Source: Methylibium sp965279545 (GTDB lineage: Bacteria; Pseudomonadota; Gammaproteobacteria; Burkholderiales; Burkholderiaceae_C). From it: a stretch of DNA of 64,000 nt. Location: contig NZ_OZ257250.1 in assembly GCF_965279545.1 (NCBI RefSeq), positions 1,054,001-1,118,000 of the forward strand. The letters run 5' to 3'. This document shows positions 42,586 through 51,600 of the stretch, one piece after another. How positions within the stretch are numbered: the first letter of the stretch is position 1; every line of letters begins with the position of its first letter. Position numbers and translations under genes: made by a program. The notes beneath the pieces were generated by a model. The model was given only the letters and a program-made list of their open reading frames with translations, did not search any database and was not told where the DNA came from.

Positions 42586-44718
42586 GTGGCCCCGGTGACA
42601 CCTGGCTCAGGCGCTGCCGCGAACGCGGGGCGCGCTGCTTTCAAGCGCCGGCTCGACAAGGCTTACACCTGGTACGCCTTTGCCTTCGTCGGCTTTGTCG
42701 TCACGCTCGGTGTGCTGGAGCAGATCGGCCTGTCGCGCAGCTGGATCGGCGTGATCTTCCTGCTCGCCACCGTGGGGGTGTACGCCGCCATTGGCGTTGC
42801 GAGCCGCACCACCGACGAGGTCGAGTACTACGTCGCCGGCCGGCGTGTGCCGGCGATGTACAACGGCATGGCGACCGGCGCCGACTGGATGAGTGCCGCC
42901 TCGTTCATCGGCCTGGCCGGCACCTTGTATTCGAGTGGCTTCGACGGGCTGGCCTTCATCATCGGCTGGACCGGGGGTTACTGTCTGGTCGCGATGCTGC
43001 TGGCGCCTTACCTGCGCAAGTTCGGGCAGTTCACGATTCCCGATTTCCTGGGCGAGCGCTACGGCAACGGTGCACGCACGCTCGGGATTATCGCGGCGAT
43101 CCTGTGCTCATTCACCTATGTCGTGGCGCAGATCTACGGCGTGGGCCTGATCACTGCGCGCCTGACGGGCTATGCGTTCGAGATCGGCATCTTCATCGGG
43201 CTCGGCGGCATCCTGGTGTGCTCCTTTCTCGGTGGCATGCGGGCGGTGACATGGACGCAGGTGGCGCAGTACATCGTGCTGATCGTCGCCTACCTCGTGC
43301 CGGTGGTCTGGCTGTCGGTCAAGCAGACCGGCGTGCCGCTGCCGCAGGCGATCTACGGCTGGCAGCTCGAGAAGATCACGGCCCGCGAGCAACTCCTGGT
43401 CAACGATCCCAGGGAAATCGAGGTGATCGCGGCATTCAAGCAGCGCGCCGATGAAGCCGCCGCGAAACTCGATGACGTGCCGACCGCGATGGCCGCCGAC
43501 CGGGCCGCTGCGAAGCACAAACTCGCCCAGCTCAGGGCCGAAGGTGCCGCGCCGATGCTGGTGCAGGCTGCGGCCAGGGCGCTCGCCGCTCAACCCAACA
43601 CCGAGAGCGAAGCACGCAAGGCCTACCTCGCGGCCAAGAGCTACAACGAGGCCCGCGCCAGACCTTTGGCCGGCATGTCGCCGCACGCGCAGCAGTTTGC
43701 CGGCGACCCGAACGGCGACGAGCGCAGCAGAAGGTTGTTCGACGAGTCGCGCCGCAATTTCCTGGCGCTGGTGTTCTGCCTCATGGTCGGGACCGCCGCG
43801 CTGCCGCACATCCTGATGCGCTACTACACGACGCCCTCGGTGCAACAGGCGCGCGAGTCGGTCACGTGGTCGCTGTTCTTCATCTTTCTGCTCTACTTCA
43901 CGGCGCCGGCGCTCGCCGTGCTGGTCAAGTACGAAGTTTTCAGCAACCTCGTCGGTACCCCCTTCGATCAGCTGCCAGCCTGGATCGCCACCTGGGCGAA
44001 GGTCGAGCCGACACTGATGTCGGTGACCGACATCAACCACGACGGCATCCTGCAACTGGGCGAAATGAAGATCGGCAGCGACATCATCGTGCTGGCCACG
44101 CCGGAGATCGGCGGTCTGCCCTACGTGATTTCGGGCATGGTGGCGGCGGGCGGGCTGGCCTCGGCGCTGTCGACGGCCGATGGCCTGCTGCTGACGATCG
44201 GCAATGCGCTGTCGCACGACCTTTACTACAAGATGATCGATCCCAATGCGTCGACCTCGCGCCGTGTCACGATCTCCAAGATCCTGCTGCTGGTGGTGGC
44301 GCTGGTGGCGGCCTACGTGGCCGCCTACAAGCCGGGCGACATCCTTTTCCTGGTCTCGGCGGCGTTTTCGTTCGCCGCAGCGGCCTTCTTCCCGGCGCTG
44401 GTGCTGGGCATCTTCTGGAAGCGTGCCTCCGGCGCGGGTGCGATGCTGGGCATGATCGCCGGCCTGGGCACCGCGATGTACTACATGGTGCACAACCAGG
44501 TCTGGCTGCGCGGTGTGTTCGGCATCACCCACCCGGTCAGCCTGTGGTTCGGCATTCAACCGATCTCGGCAGGGGTGTTCGGCGTGCCGGTCGGCTTTGC
44601 GGTCATCGTCGTCGTGAGCCTGTTCACCGCGCGGCCGGGCCAGAAGGTGCAGGAGCTGATCGCGCATGTGCGCTACCCGGACTTGCACGAAGACCCGAGC
44701 AGACGGCGCCCTTCCTGA
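42586..44718 (+). CDS. Sodium:solute symporter (SSS family, VC_2705-like) with EF-hand-like loop
   Basis: The 710-residue protein is larger than typical SSS carriers because of a hydrophilic insert of about 150 residues (about 265-405, Ala/Glu/Arg-rich). The SSS core shows YYVAGRRVPAMYNGMATGADWMS and later LASALSTADGLLLTIGNALSHDLYY, with the sodium-site serines. It probably imports acetate or another carboxylate. A second segment reads DINHDGILQLGE (about 482-493), a complete 12-residue EF-hand loop pattern. GTG 42586 follows GAGGAG at 7 bp. Confidence 0.88.
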   Translation: MAPVTPGSGAAANAGRAAFKRRLDKAYTWYAFAFVGFVVTLGVLEQIGLSRSWIGVIFLLATVGVYAAIGVASRTTDEVEYYVAGRRVPAMYNGMATGADWMSAASFIGLAGTLYSSGFDGLAFIIGWTGGYCLVAMLLAPYLRKFGQFTIPDFLGERYGNGARTLGIIAAILCSFTYVVAQIYGVGLITARLTGYAFEIGIFIGLGGILVCSFLGGMRAVTWTQVAQYIVLIVAYLVPVVWLSVKQTGVPLPQAIYGWQLEKITAREQLLVNDPREIEVIAAFKQRADEAAAKLDDVPTAMAADRAAAKHKLAQLRAEGAAPMLVQAAARALAAQPNTESEARKAYLAAKSYNEARARPLAGMSPHAQQFAGDPNGDERSRRLFDESRRNFLALVFCLMVGTAALPHILMRYYTTPSVQQARESVTWSLFFIFLLYFTAPALAVLVKYEVFSNLVGTPFDQLPAWIATWAKVEPTLMSVTDINHDGILQLGEMKIGSDIIVLATPEIGGLPYVISGMVAAGGLASALSTADGLLLTIGNALSHDLYYKMIDPNASTSRRVTISKILLLVVALVAAYVAAYKPGDILFLVSAAFSFAAAAFFPALVLGIFWKRASGAGAMLGMIAGLGTAMYYMVHNQVWLRGVFGITHPVSLWFGIQPISAGVFGVPVGFAVIVVVSLFTARPGQKVQELIAHVRYPDLHEDPSRRRPS

Positions 44719-44816
44719 GTTCAGCGGGGCGACAGGACGGAGCAGAGAGCTCCTGGTCGCACGGCCGTTCCCCCGGTTCCCCTCCGCAGCCGGGGCGGCC
44801 GACCGGCGTTGGCCGC

Positions 44817-44910
44817 TATAATCGCGGGCTCACCTTGCCGTACCCCTTGTTGACGCTAGGGGGCGGCTTCCCCGCCGACCCGGCCGTGCTTGCACGGCGG
44901 CGAGGCGGAC
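44817..44910 (+). promoter_or_regulatory. rpsF promoter -10 and candidate S6:S18 binding leader
   Basis: TATAAT (44817-44822) is a perfect -10, but no good -35 is seen. The leader then holds GCCGTGC-TT-GCACGGC (44883-44898) on an outer GCC/GGC pair, with a GACCCG bulge that contains the CCG triplet. This resembles the S6:S18 autoregulatory motif found before rpsF in many bacteria. The folding is read by eye only. The region 44719-44816 before it shows nothing else. Confidence 0.45.
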
Positions 44911-44927
44911 ATCCACAAGGAGTTCAG

Positions 44928-45296
44928 ATGCGTCACTACGAAATTGTCCTGCTGATCCATCCGGATCAAAGCGAGCAGGTTCCGGCCATGCTGGAGCGCT
45001 ACAAGGGCCTGGTCACCGCTGCCGGTGGCAAGGTGCACCGCGTCGAGGATTGGGGGCGCCGCCAGCTGGCCTACCTGATCAACAAGCTCGCGAAGGCCCA
45101 CTACCTGTGTCTCAACATCGAGTGCAGCAAGGAAGCGCTGCTCGAGCTCGAGACCGGCTTCAAGTTCAATGACGCCGTGCTGCGTCATCTGACGGTGGTC
45201 AAGAGCAAAGCCGAGACCGCGCCCTCGATCATGATGAAGACGGTCGAGCGCGAGGAATCGCGCAAGGCCCCGCAGCAAGAAGCCGCCGCCGCCTGA
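44928..45296 (+). CDS. rpsF: 30S ribosomal protein S6
   Basis: The 122-residue protein starts MRHYEIVLLIHPDQSEQV, the S6 signature, with EDWGRRQLAYLINK and KAHYLCLNIE in the core. The Ala/Glu tail is usual for betaproteobacteria. AAGGAG lies 5 bp before ATG 44928. It heads the rpsF-priB-rpsR-rplI operon. Confidence 0.97.
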   Translation: MRHYEIVLLIHPDQSEQVPAMLERYKGLVTAAGGKVHRVEDWGRRQLAYLINKLAKAHYLCLNIECSKEALLELETGFKFNDAVLRHLTVVKSKAETAPSIMMKTVEREESRKAPQQEAAAA

Positions 45297-45329
45297 TTTC
45301 GGTGTAGCCCTGCTTGCCGAAGCGACCTC

Positions 45330-45632
45330 ATGAACCGTGTGGTTCTGCAGGCGCAGCTGGTGGAGCGGGGTGTGATGCGATACACGCCCGCCGGCATGCC
45401 GGCGCTGGACTTGAGCTTGAAGCACGAGTCGCAGCTGACGGAAGCCGGACTCCCTCGCCGGGTCTCCTTGGAGATCCGGGCCGTGGGAATCGGAGCGGTG
45501 GCCGAGCAACTCGGCAAGCTGGCGGTAGGAGATACCGCCGGGTTTGCAGGATTTCTCGGGCCCAACCGCAACGGCAAGGGCGTCTTGCTGCACATCACCG
45601 AATTCGATGCAAAGCCCTCTGTTCCGCCTTGA
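45330..45632 (+). CDS. priB: Primosomal replication protein N (PriB)
   Basis: The 100-residue OB-fold single-strand DNA-binding protein assists PriA in replication restart. Its place between rpsF and rpsR identifies it. Visible pieces are NRVVLQAQLVERGVMRYTPAG and a GVLLHITEF end. It is short but complete. Confidence 0.93.
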   Translation: MNRVVLQAQLVERGVMRYTPAGMPALDLSLKHESQLTEAGLPRRVSLEIRAVGIGAVAEQLGKLAVGDTAGFAGFLGPNRNGKGVLLHITEFDAKPSVPP

Positions 45633-45662
45633 GTCCCCAGTTTCAGATTTCAGGAGTTCACT

Positions 45663-45953
45663 ATGCCCCCGCCCCGTGGTAAAGGCCGTTTCGGCAAAGA
45701 CAAGCGCCCGAAGCGCAACACCCAATCGCTGCTGTTCCGTCGCAAGCGTTTCTGCCGCTTCACCGTCACCGGTGTCACGGAGATCGATTACAAGGATGTC
45801 GATACGCTGCGCGACTTCATCGGCGAGAACGGCAAGATCACGCCCGCACGCCTGACGGGCACACGCTCGTTCTTCCAGCGCCAGCTGTCGACCTGCATCA
45901 AGCGCGCGCGCTTCCTGGCCTTGCTGCCGTACAGCGACCAGCACAAGACCTGA
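45663..45953 (+). CDS. rpsR: 30S ribosomal protein S18
   Basis: The 96-residue protein has an extended basic N-terminus and the S18 signature FCRFTVTGVTEIDYKDVD, then LRDFIGENGKITPARLTG. It is a partner of S6 on the ribosome and in the leader regulator. Confidence 0.97.
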   Translation: MPPPRGKGRFGKDKRPKRNTQSLLFRRKRFCRFTVTGVTEIDYKDVDTLRDFIGENGKITPARLTGTRSFFQRQLSTCIKRARFLALLPYSDQHKT

Positions 45954-45963
45954 GGAGCCAGCC

Positions 45964-46416
45964 ATGCAAATCATCCTGCTCGAAAAGGTGACCAACCTCG
46001 GCAACCTCGGTGAGGTCGTCAGGGTCAAGGACGGTTACGCCCGCAATTTCCTGATCCCGAGCGGTGCGGCACGTCGTGCCACCGAAGCGGCAGTCAAGGA
46101 ATTCGAAGCCAGGCGCATCGAACTGGAGAAGGCCGCAGCCGCCAAGCTGGTGGCGTCCCAGGCCGATGGCGAGAAGCTGAGCGGCAAGACCGTCAGCATC
46201 ACGCAAAAGGCCGGCGTCGACGGCCGCCTGTTCGGCTCGGTCACCAACCAGGACATCGCCGAAGCGCTGGACAAGGCCGGCTTCAAGGTCGTGAAGTCGC
46301 AGGTGCGCCTGCCCAACGGTCCGCTCAAGACCGTGGGCGAGCATCCGGTGACGGTGGCCTTGCACACCGACGTGGTGGTCGATGTGAACGTGACGGTGGT
46401 CGGCGAGACCGACTGA
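45964..46416 (+). CDS. rplI: 50S ribosomal protein L9
   Basis: The 150-residue protein shows the N-domain signature GEVVRVKDGYARNFLIP, a linking helix at about 40-75, and the C-domain ending in VNVTVVGETD. It is the last gene before a strong terminator. Confidence 0.97.
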   Translation: MQIILLEKVTNLGNLGEVVRVKDGYARNFLIPSGAARRATEAAVKEFEARRIELEKAAAAKLVASQADGEKLSGKTVSITQKAGVDGRLFGSVTNQDIAEALDKAGFKVVKSQVRLPNGPLKTVGEHPVTVALHTDVVVDVNVTVVGETD

Positions 46417-46434
46417 GTTCCGCTCCACCCGCGC

Positions 46435-46466
46435 AAAGGCCGGCATTCGCCGGCCTTTGTTTTTTT
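46435..46466 (+). terminator. Intrinsic terminator of the ribosomal protein operon
   Basis: A perfect 10-bp stem, AAAGGCCGGC / GCCGGCCTTT with an ATTC loop, is followed by GTTTTTTT. It ends about 50 bp past rplI. dnaB is probably transcribed from its own promoter in 46467-46561. Confidence 0.92.
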
Positions 46467-46561
46467 GCGCGGCGCTTGTACAGCGCCACCCCCAGGCCAC
46501 CCACCGGATTTCCACACACTTGCCCACAGCCGTGGGCCGGTGACCGGCATAAGATCCAAAG

Positions 46562-47977
46562 ATGTCAGCGATTTTCTCCGGGGGCGGTGCACGCCCCGAT
46601 TCCCGCGGCGACGACGAAGTCGCGCGCCTGCGCATCCCACCGCAATCCATCGAGGCCGAGCAAAGCGTGCTCGGCGGCTTGCTGATCGACAACGGCGCCT
46701 GGGACCGCGCCGGCGACCTGCTGAACGACAGCGACTTCTATCGCTACGAGCACCAGCTGATCTACGCAGCGATCGGCAAGCTGATCAACGCCAGCAAGCC
46801 GGCCGACGTGATCACGGTCTACGAGCAGTTGCAATCGCTCGGCAAGGCCGAGGAGGTGGGTGGCCTGGCCTACCTGAACCAGCTCGCGCAGAGCGTGCCG
46901 AGCGCCGCCAACCTGCGCCGCTACGCCGAGATCGTGCGCGAGCGCAAGATCCTGCGCGACCTGGTGGCGACCAGCGACGAGATCGCGACCAATGCCTTCA
47001 ATCCGCGCGGCCGTGCGGTGTCGGAGATCCTCGACGAGGCCGAGGGCAAGATCTTCAAGATCGGTGAAGCCGGCTCGCGCACCAAGCAGGGCTTCCATGG
47101 CATGGACACGCTGGTCGTGCAGCTGATCGATCGCGTGACCGAGCTGGCCGAGAACGGCGCGGAAGAAGTGACCGGCGTGCGCTCCGGCTTCTACGACTTC
47201 GACCGCATGACCGCCGGCCTGCAGCCGGGCGACCTGATCGTGCTGGCGGCGCGTCCGTCGATGGGCAAGACGGCGCTGGCGCTGAACATCGCCGAGAACG
47301 TTGCGGTGCAGGAAGGGCTGCCGGTCGTCGTGTTCTCGATGGAAATGGGCGCCTCGCAACTGGCGCTGCGCATGGTGGGCTCGCTCGGGCGCATCGACCA
47401 GCAGAATTTGCGCACCGGCCGCCTGCGCGATGACGAATGGGCGCGACTGACCGAGGCGGTCGACAAGCTCGGCAAGGCCAGCATCTTCATCGACGAGAGT
47501 GCCGGGCTGACCCCCAGCGAGCTGCGTGCCCGCGCGCGGCGTCAGGCGCGGCAGTGCGGCCAGCTCGGGTTGATCGTGGTCGACTACCTGCAGCTGATGA
47601 GCGGCTCGGGCGGCAACGAGGAAAACCGCGCGACCGTGATCGGCGAGATCTCGCGCGGTCTGAAATCGCTGGCCAAGGAGCTGAAGTGCCCGGTGATCGC
47701 GCTGTCGCAGCTCAACCGCAGCGTCGAGAGCCGCACCGACAAGCGGCCGATGATGAGCGACCTGCGCGAATCCGGTGCGATCGAGCAGGATGCCGACGTC
47801 ATCATGTTCATCTACCGCGATGACTACTACAACAAGGACAGCAAGGAGCCCGGGATTGCCGAGATCATCATCAGCAAGCAGCGCAATGGCCCGACCGGCG
47901 AGGTGAAGCTGACCTTCCTGAAGCCGCTGACCAAGTTCGACAACCTGGCGCCGGGGGGCGGGAGCGGCGGTTACTGA
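46562..47977 (+). CDS. dnaB: Replicative DNA helicase DnaB
   Basis: The 471-residue hexameric helicase has an N-terminal DnaG-binding domain (about 20-125, EQSVLGGLLIDNGAWD) and a RecA-like ATPase. Walker A is RPSMGKTAL (about 231-239). Walker B is LIVVDYLQLM, and DLRESGAIEQDADV follows. No intein interrupts it. It stands after the ribosomal operon, as in many betaproteobacteria. Confidence 0.97.
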   Translation: MSAIFSGGGARPDSRGDDEVARLRIPPQSIEAEQSVLGGLLIDNGAWDRAGDLLNDSDFYRYEHQLIYAAIGKLINASKPADVITVYEQLQSLGKAEEVGGLAYLNQLAQSVPSAANLRRYAEIVRERKILRDLVATSDEIATNAFNPRGRAVSEILDEAEGKIFKIGEAGSRTKQGFHGMDTLVVQLIDRVTELAENGAEEVTGVRSGFYDFDRMTAGLQPGDLIVLAARPSMGKTALALNIAENVAVQEGLPVVVFSMEMGASQLALRMVGSLGRIDQQNLRTGRLRDDEWARLTEAVDKLGKASIFIDESAGLTPSELRARARRQARQCGQLGLIVVDYLQLMSGSGGNEENRATVIGEISRGLKSLAKELKCPVIALSQLNRSVESRTDKRPMMSDLRESGAIEQDADVIMFIYRDDYYNKDSKEPGIAEIIISKQRNGPTGEVKLTFLKPLTKFDNLAPGGGSGGY

Positions 47978-47998
47978 CGAGCCCTCCGGGCGGTCTTC

Positions 47999-48036
47999 TT
48001 GACAGCCACCGCCATGTCCATACACTGTCCATGTAC
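47999..48036 (+). promoter_or_regulatory. Strong promoter with 11-bp direct repeat before the RHH/coiled-coil pair
   Basis: TTGACA (47999-48004), 16 bp, TACACT (48021-48026) is a near-consensus promoter. Overlapping it are two head-to-tail copies of TGTCCATACAC / TGTCCATGTAC (48015-48036), 11 bp apart. This geometry suits an RHH regulator, and an RHH-like protein is encoded 37 bp downstream. Confidence 0.55.
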
Positions 48037-48072
48037 AGGGGCACCCAGTTCCCCGTGACCCGGAGCAATGAC

Positions 48073-48393
48073 ATGGCAGCAGCCGTCGAACGCATCGTGG
48101 TGCAGGCCACCGCGCAGGACAAGAAGGCGATCGCCGCCAAGGCGAAGCGACTGGACCTGCCCGTGTCGGAGCTGATGCGCCGCGGCGCCTTCGCCTACGA
48201 AGCCAAGGAGGCGGACCAGGAGCTGGGCGTGCTGGCCGATGCCGCCCGGGATGCTGCCGATCGTGCCGGCGCCGCCATCGACGACGCTCTGAGCTTCATC
48301 GAGGCGAGCAACAAGCGCATCGCCGCGATGGAGGCGAAGGCGGCCAAGGCGATCAAGTCTGCCAGCAGGTCGCCGGTGCGCAAGGTCGCCTGA
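48073..48393 (+). CDS. RHH-like small protein, unknown function
   Basis: The 106-residue protein begins ERIVVQATAQDKKAIAAK followed by DLPVSELMRRGAFAYE, a strand-helix-helix pattern of RHH DNA-binding or antitoxin-like proteins. The rest is helical and Ala-rich (about 50-106). It overlaps the next gene by TGATG. Together they form a two-gene unit with their own promoter. No known toxin motif is in the partner. Function is unknown. Confidence 0.65.
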   Translation: MAAAVERIVVQATAQDKKAIAAKAKRLDLPVSELMRRGAFAYEAKEADQELGVLADAARDAADRAGAAIDDALSFIEASNKRIAAMEAKAAKAIKSASRSPVRKVA

Positions 48394-48587
48394 TGGGCGT
48401 CACCGACCGCGTCTGGGGTGCGCTGACCTCGATGATCAAGCTCGAGGACAAGGTCAACCGGCAGTCCGATGCCATGAAGTCGCAGCAGCAGAAGATCGAG
48501 GACCTGACAGGCCGGGTGATCCGGCTCGAAGCCCAGTTGGAACTGCTCACGACGGCCGCCGTGGTGAAACGACTGAAGAGCGAGTGA
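48393..48587 (+). CDS. Small coiled-coil protein, unknown function
   Basis: The 64-residue protein is mostly one helix with heptads (IKLEDKVNRQSDAMKSQQQK to RVIRLEAQLELL). Initiation at 48393 couples it to the RHH-like gene (TGATG). It could be a partner that oligomerises with the upstream protein. It is convergent with dnaE2, whose stop is 29 bp away. No homologue is recognised. Confidence 0.6.
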   Translation: MGVTDRVWGALTSMIKLEDKVNRQSDAMKSQQQKIEDLTGRVIRLEAQLELLTTAAVVKRLKSE

Positions 48588-48616
48588 GCGAGCGGCTCGA
48601 GGCGACGAGCGGGGCG

Positions 48617-51600
48617 TCAATGAAAGTCCCGCGAACTCGTCGCCAGCCGGCCCAGCCAGGGCGTCACGTCGACCAGCCGCCGGGCCACCAGGTGCATGAC
48701 CCCCTCGGGCGACTTCTGCCACTCGCCGGCCACTGCGAGCAGCCGTGAAGCGAGCAGCGCCTGGCGGTAGCGCTCGCGCACCCCTTTCCAGACGATCACG
48801 TTGACCGAGCCGGTCTCGTCCTCCAGCGTGACGAAGATCGTGCCCTTGGCGGTCTCGGGCTGCTGGCGGCCGACGACGATGCCGCAGGCCCACGTGCGGC
48901 TGCCGTTCTTCAGTGCGGCGAGTTCGTGCGCGTTGCGCCAGCCGCGCTGCGCGAGTCGCGGACGCAGCAGCGCCAACGGATGGCGGCGCAGGCTGAGGCG
49001 GGTGCTCGCGTAGTCGAGGGTGATCTCTTCGGCTTCGGGCGCGGCGGGCAGGGCGAGCGGGTCCTCGCGATGGGGCGTGTCGGCCAGCAGCGCGGCGCGG
49101 CGCGGCTGGCCGCTCGCCGCCCAGACCTGCTGGCGGCGGTGGCCGGCCAGGCCCTGCAGCGCGTCGGCGCGGGCCAGCACTTGCAATTCCTGCGGGTCGA
49201 GTGCGGCTCGGTGGGCCAGATCGTCGATGCCGACAAACGCCGCCGCGCCGCGGGCAGCCAGCAGGCGTTTCGAGGCGGCCTCGTTGAAGCCGCAGACCCA
49301 GCGCAGCCCCAGGCGAACCGCCGGTTGGGGCGCACGCGCGTCGGGCCGGGCACTGCCGGGCAAGGCCGGTTCGAGCGTGCAGTCCCAGGCACTGTGGCAC
49401 ACGTCGAGCGGGCGCACCTCGATCGCGTGACGCCGTGCGTCCTGTACCAGCTGCGATGGCGAGTAGAAGCCCATCGGCTGCGAGTTCAGCAGCGCGGCCA
49501 GGAAGATCGCCGGCTCGTGGCACTTGAGCCAGGCGCTCAGGTAGGCCAGCAGCGCGAAGCTGAAGGCATGGCTTTCCGGGAAGCCGTACTCACCGAAGCC
49601 CTTGATCTGCTCGAAGATGCGCTCTGCGAACTCGCGGTCATAGCGTTTGGCCACCATGCGCTCGACGATGCGGTCGTGGAAGTGGTGCACGCCGCCCTTG
49701 CGTTTCCAGGCGGCCATCGCGCGGCGCAACTCGTCGGCCTCGCCGCCGGTGAAGTCGGCGGCGATCATGCAGATCTGCATGACCTGTTCCTGGAAGATCG
49801 GGATGCCCAGCGTGCGCTCGAGAGCCTTTTCGAGGGCCGGATAGAGAGGTGGCGGCCGCTTCCCCTGGCGCTGCAGCTCGCGCTGCTTCAGGTAGGGATG
49901 CACCATGCCGCCACTGATCGGCCCGGGCCGCACGATCGCGACCTCGATCACCAGGTCGTAGAACGCCTCGGGCCTCAGCCGCGGCAGCATGCTCTGCTGG
50001 GCGCGGCTCTCGATCTGGAACACGCCCACGGTGTCGGCCGCCTGGATCATGGCGTAGGTGCTGCCGTCCTCGCGCGGGATGTCCTCCATCCGCCATGCAT
50101 GGCGCGGTTGGCCGGCAGCGCCGGGCAGCAAGCCCCGCCATTGCGTGACCATGTCGAGCGAGCGTTTCAGAACGCTCAGCATGCCCAGCGCCAGCACATC
50201 GACCTTCAGCAGCCCCAGCGATTCGAGATCGTCCTTGTCCCACTGGATCACACGCCGGTTTTCCATGGCGGCGTTCTCGATCGGCACCATGCGTGACAGC
50301 TCGTCGCGCGCGATCACGAAGCCGCCGACGTGCTGCGACAGGTGCCGGGGGAAGCCGATCAGCGTCGAGCTCAGCTCCAGCCACTGCTGCGTGACCGGCG
50401 CGTCCGGGTCGAAGCCGGCTTCGAGCAGCCGCTCCTGCAGCTTCTCGCGCTCGTCGAACCACTGGTGGCTTCTTGCGAGCCGGGCGGTGCGTGACTCGTC
50501 CAGCCCGAGCGCCTTGCCGACTTCGCGCACTGCGCTGCGCACGCGGTAGGTCGCCAGTGCCGCCGCCAGCGCGGTGCGGTGCGTTCCGTACTTGCCGTAG
50601 ATGTACTGGATGACTTCTTCGCGACGTTCGTGCTCGAAGTCGACGTCGATGTCGGGCGACTCGTCGCGCTCGTCGCTGATGAAGCGCTCGAACAACAAAG
50701 TGGTTCTCGTCGGGTCGACTTCGGTGATGCCCAGGCAATAGCAGACCGCCGAGTTGGCCGCCGAGCCGCGGCCCTGGCACAGGATGCCCCGAGAGCGGGC
50801 GAACCGGACCACGTCGAAGACGGTGAGGAAGAAGGCTTCGTAGTGCTTCTTCAGGATCAACTCGAGTTCGCGTTCGATTTGCTTTTCCACCTTGCGAGGC
50901 ACCCCGGCCGGGTAGCGCTCGTGCGCGCCGCGCTCCGTCATGCGACGCAGGTGGCTGGTCGCCGTCTCGCCGGCGGGCACGATCTCGTCCGGGTACTCGT
51001 ACTTCAGTTCCTTCAGCGAGAAGTCGCAGGCCTGCGCGAGGTCCACGCTGCGTTGCAGCCATTCGGGCCGGTAGAGCCGTGCCAGCGCCAGTCGCGACCG
51101 CAGGTGCTGCTCGGCGTTGCGAATCAGCGCGAAGCCGCAGTCGGCGACGCGGCGCTTCAGGCGGATCGCGGTCAGCGTGTCCTGCAGGGGCTTGCGCGAG
51201 CGCACGTGCATCAGCACGTCGCCGGCGGCCGCCAGCGGCAGGCCGCAAGCGGCCGAGACGGCGAGCAGCCGCTCGACGAGGGGCTCGTCGTCGGCCCACC
51301 GCAGCAATTCGATCGCGATCGAGGCGCGCTCGCCGCAGCGGGTGGCCAGCCAGCGGGCCTGCGCGAGCAGCAGGTCGTGGTCGTCGTCGCGGCGCGGGAT
51401 CAGCAGCGCCAGGCAGTCGGGCACGCCGGCGGGGTGGCCCTGGCCGGCCAGCGGCGCATCGAGGTCATCGACACTCAACTGATAGCTGCCCTTGGCGCTG
51501 CGGCCGCGGCCGAGCGTGATGAGCCCGCAGAGCTGGGCATAGCCTTCACGGTTCATCGCCAGCAGCACCAGCCGGCAGCCCGGCGCGGCGGGCGAGGCGG

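Noticed and set aside
48025..48038. CTGTCCATGTACAG as a second LexA box
   Set aside because: The half-sites are 6 bp apart instead of 8. The sequence is better explained by the 11-bp direct repeats.
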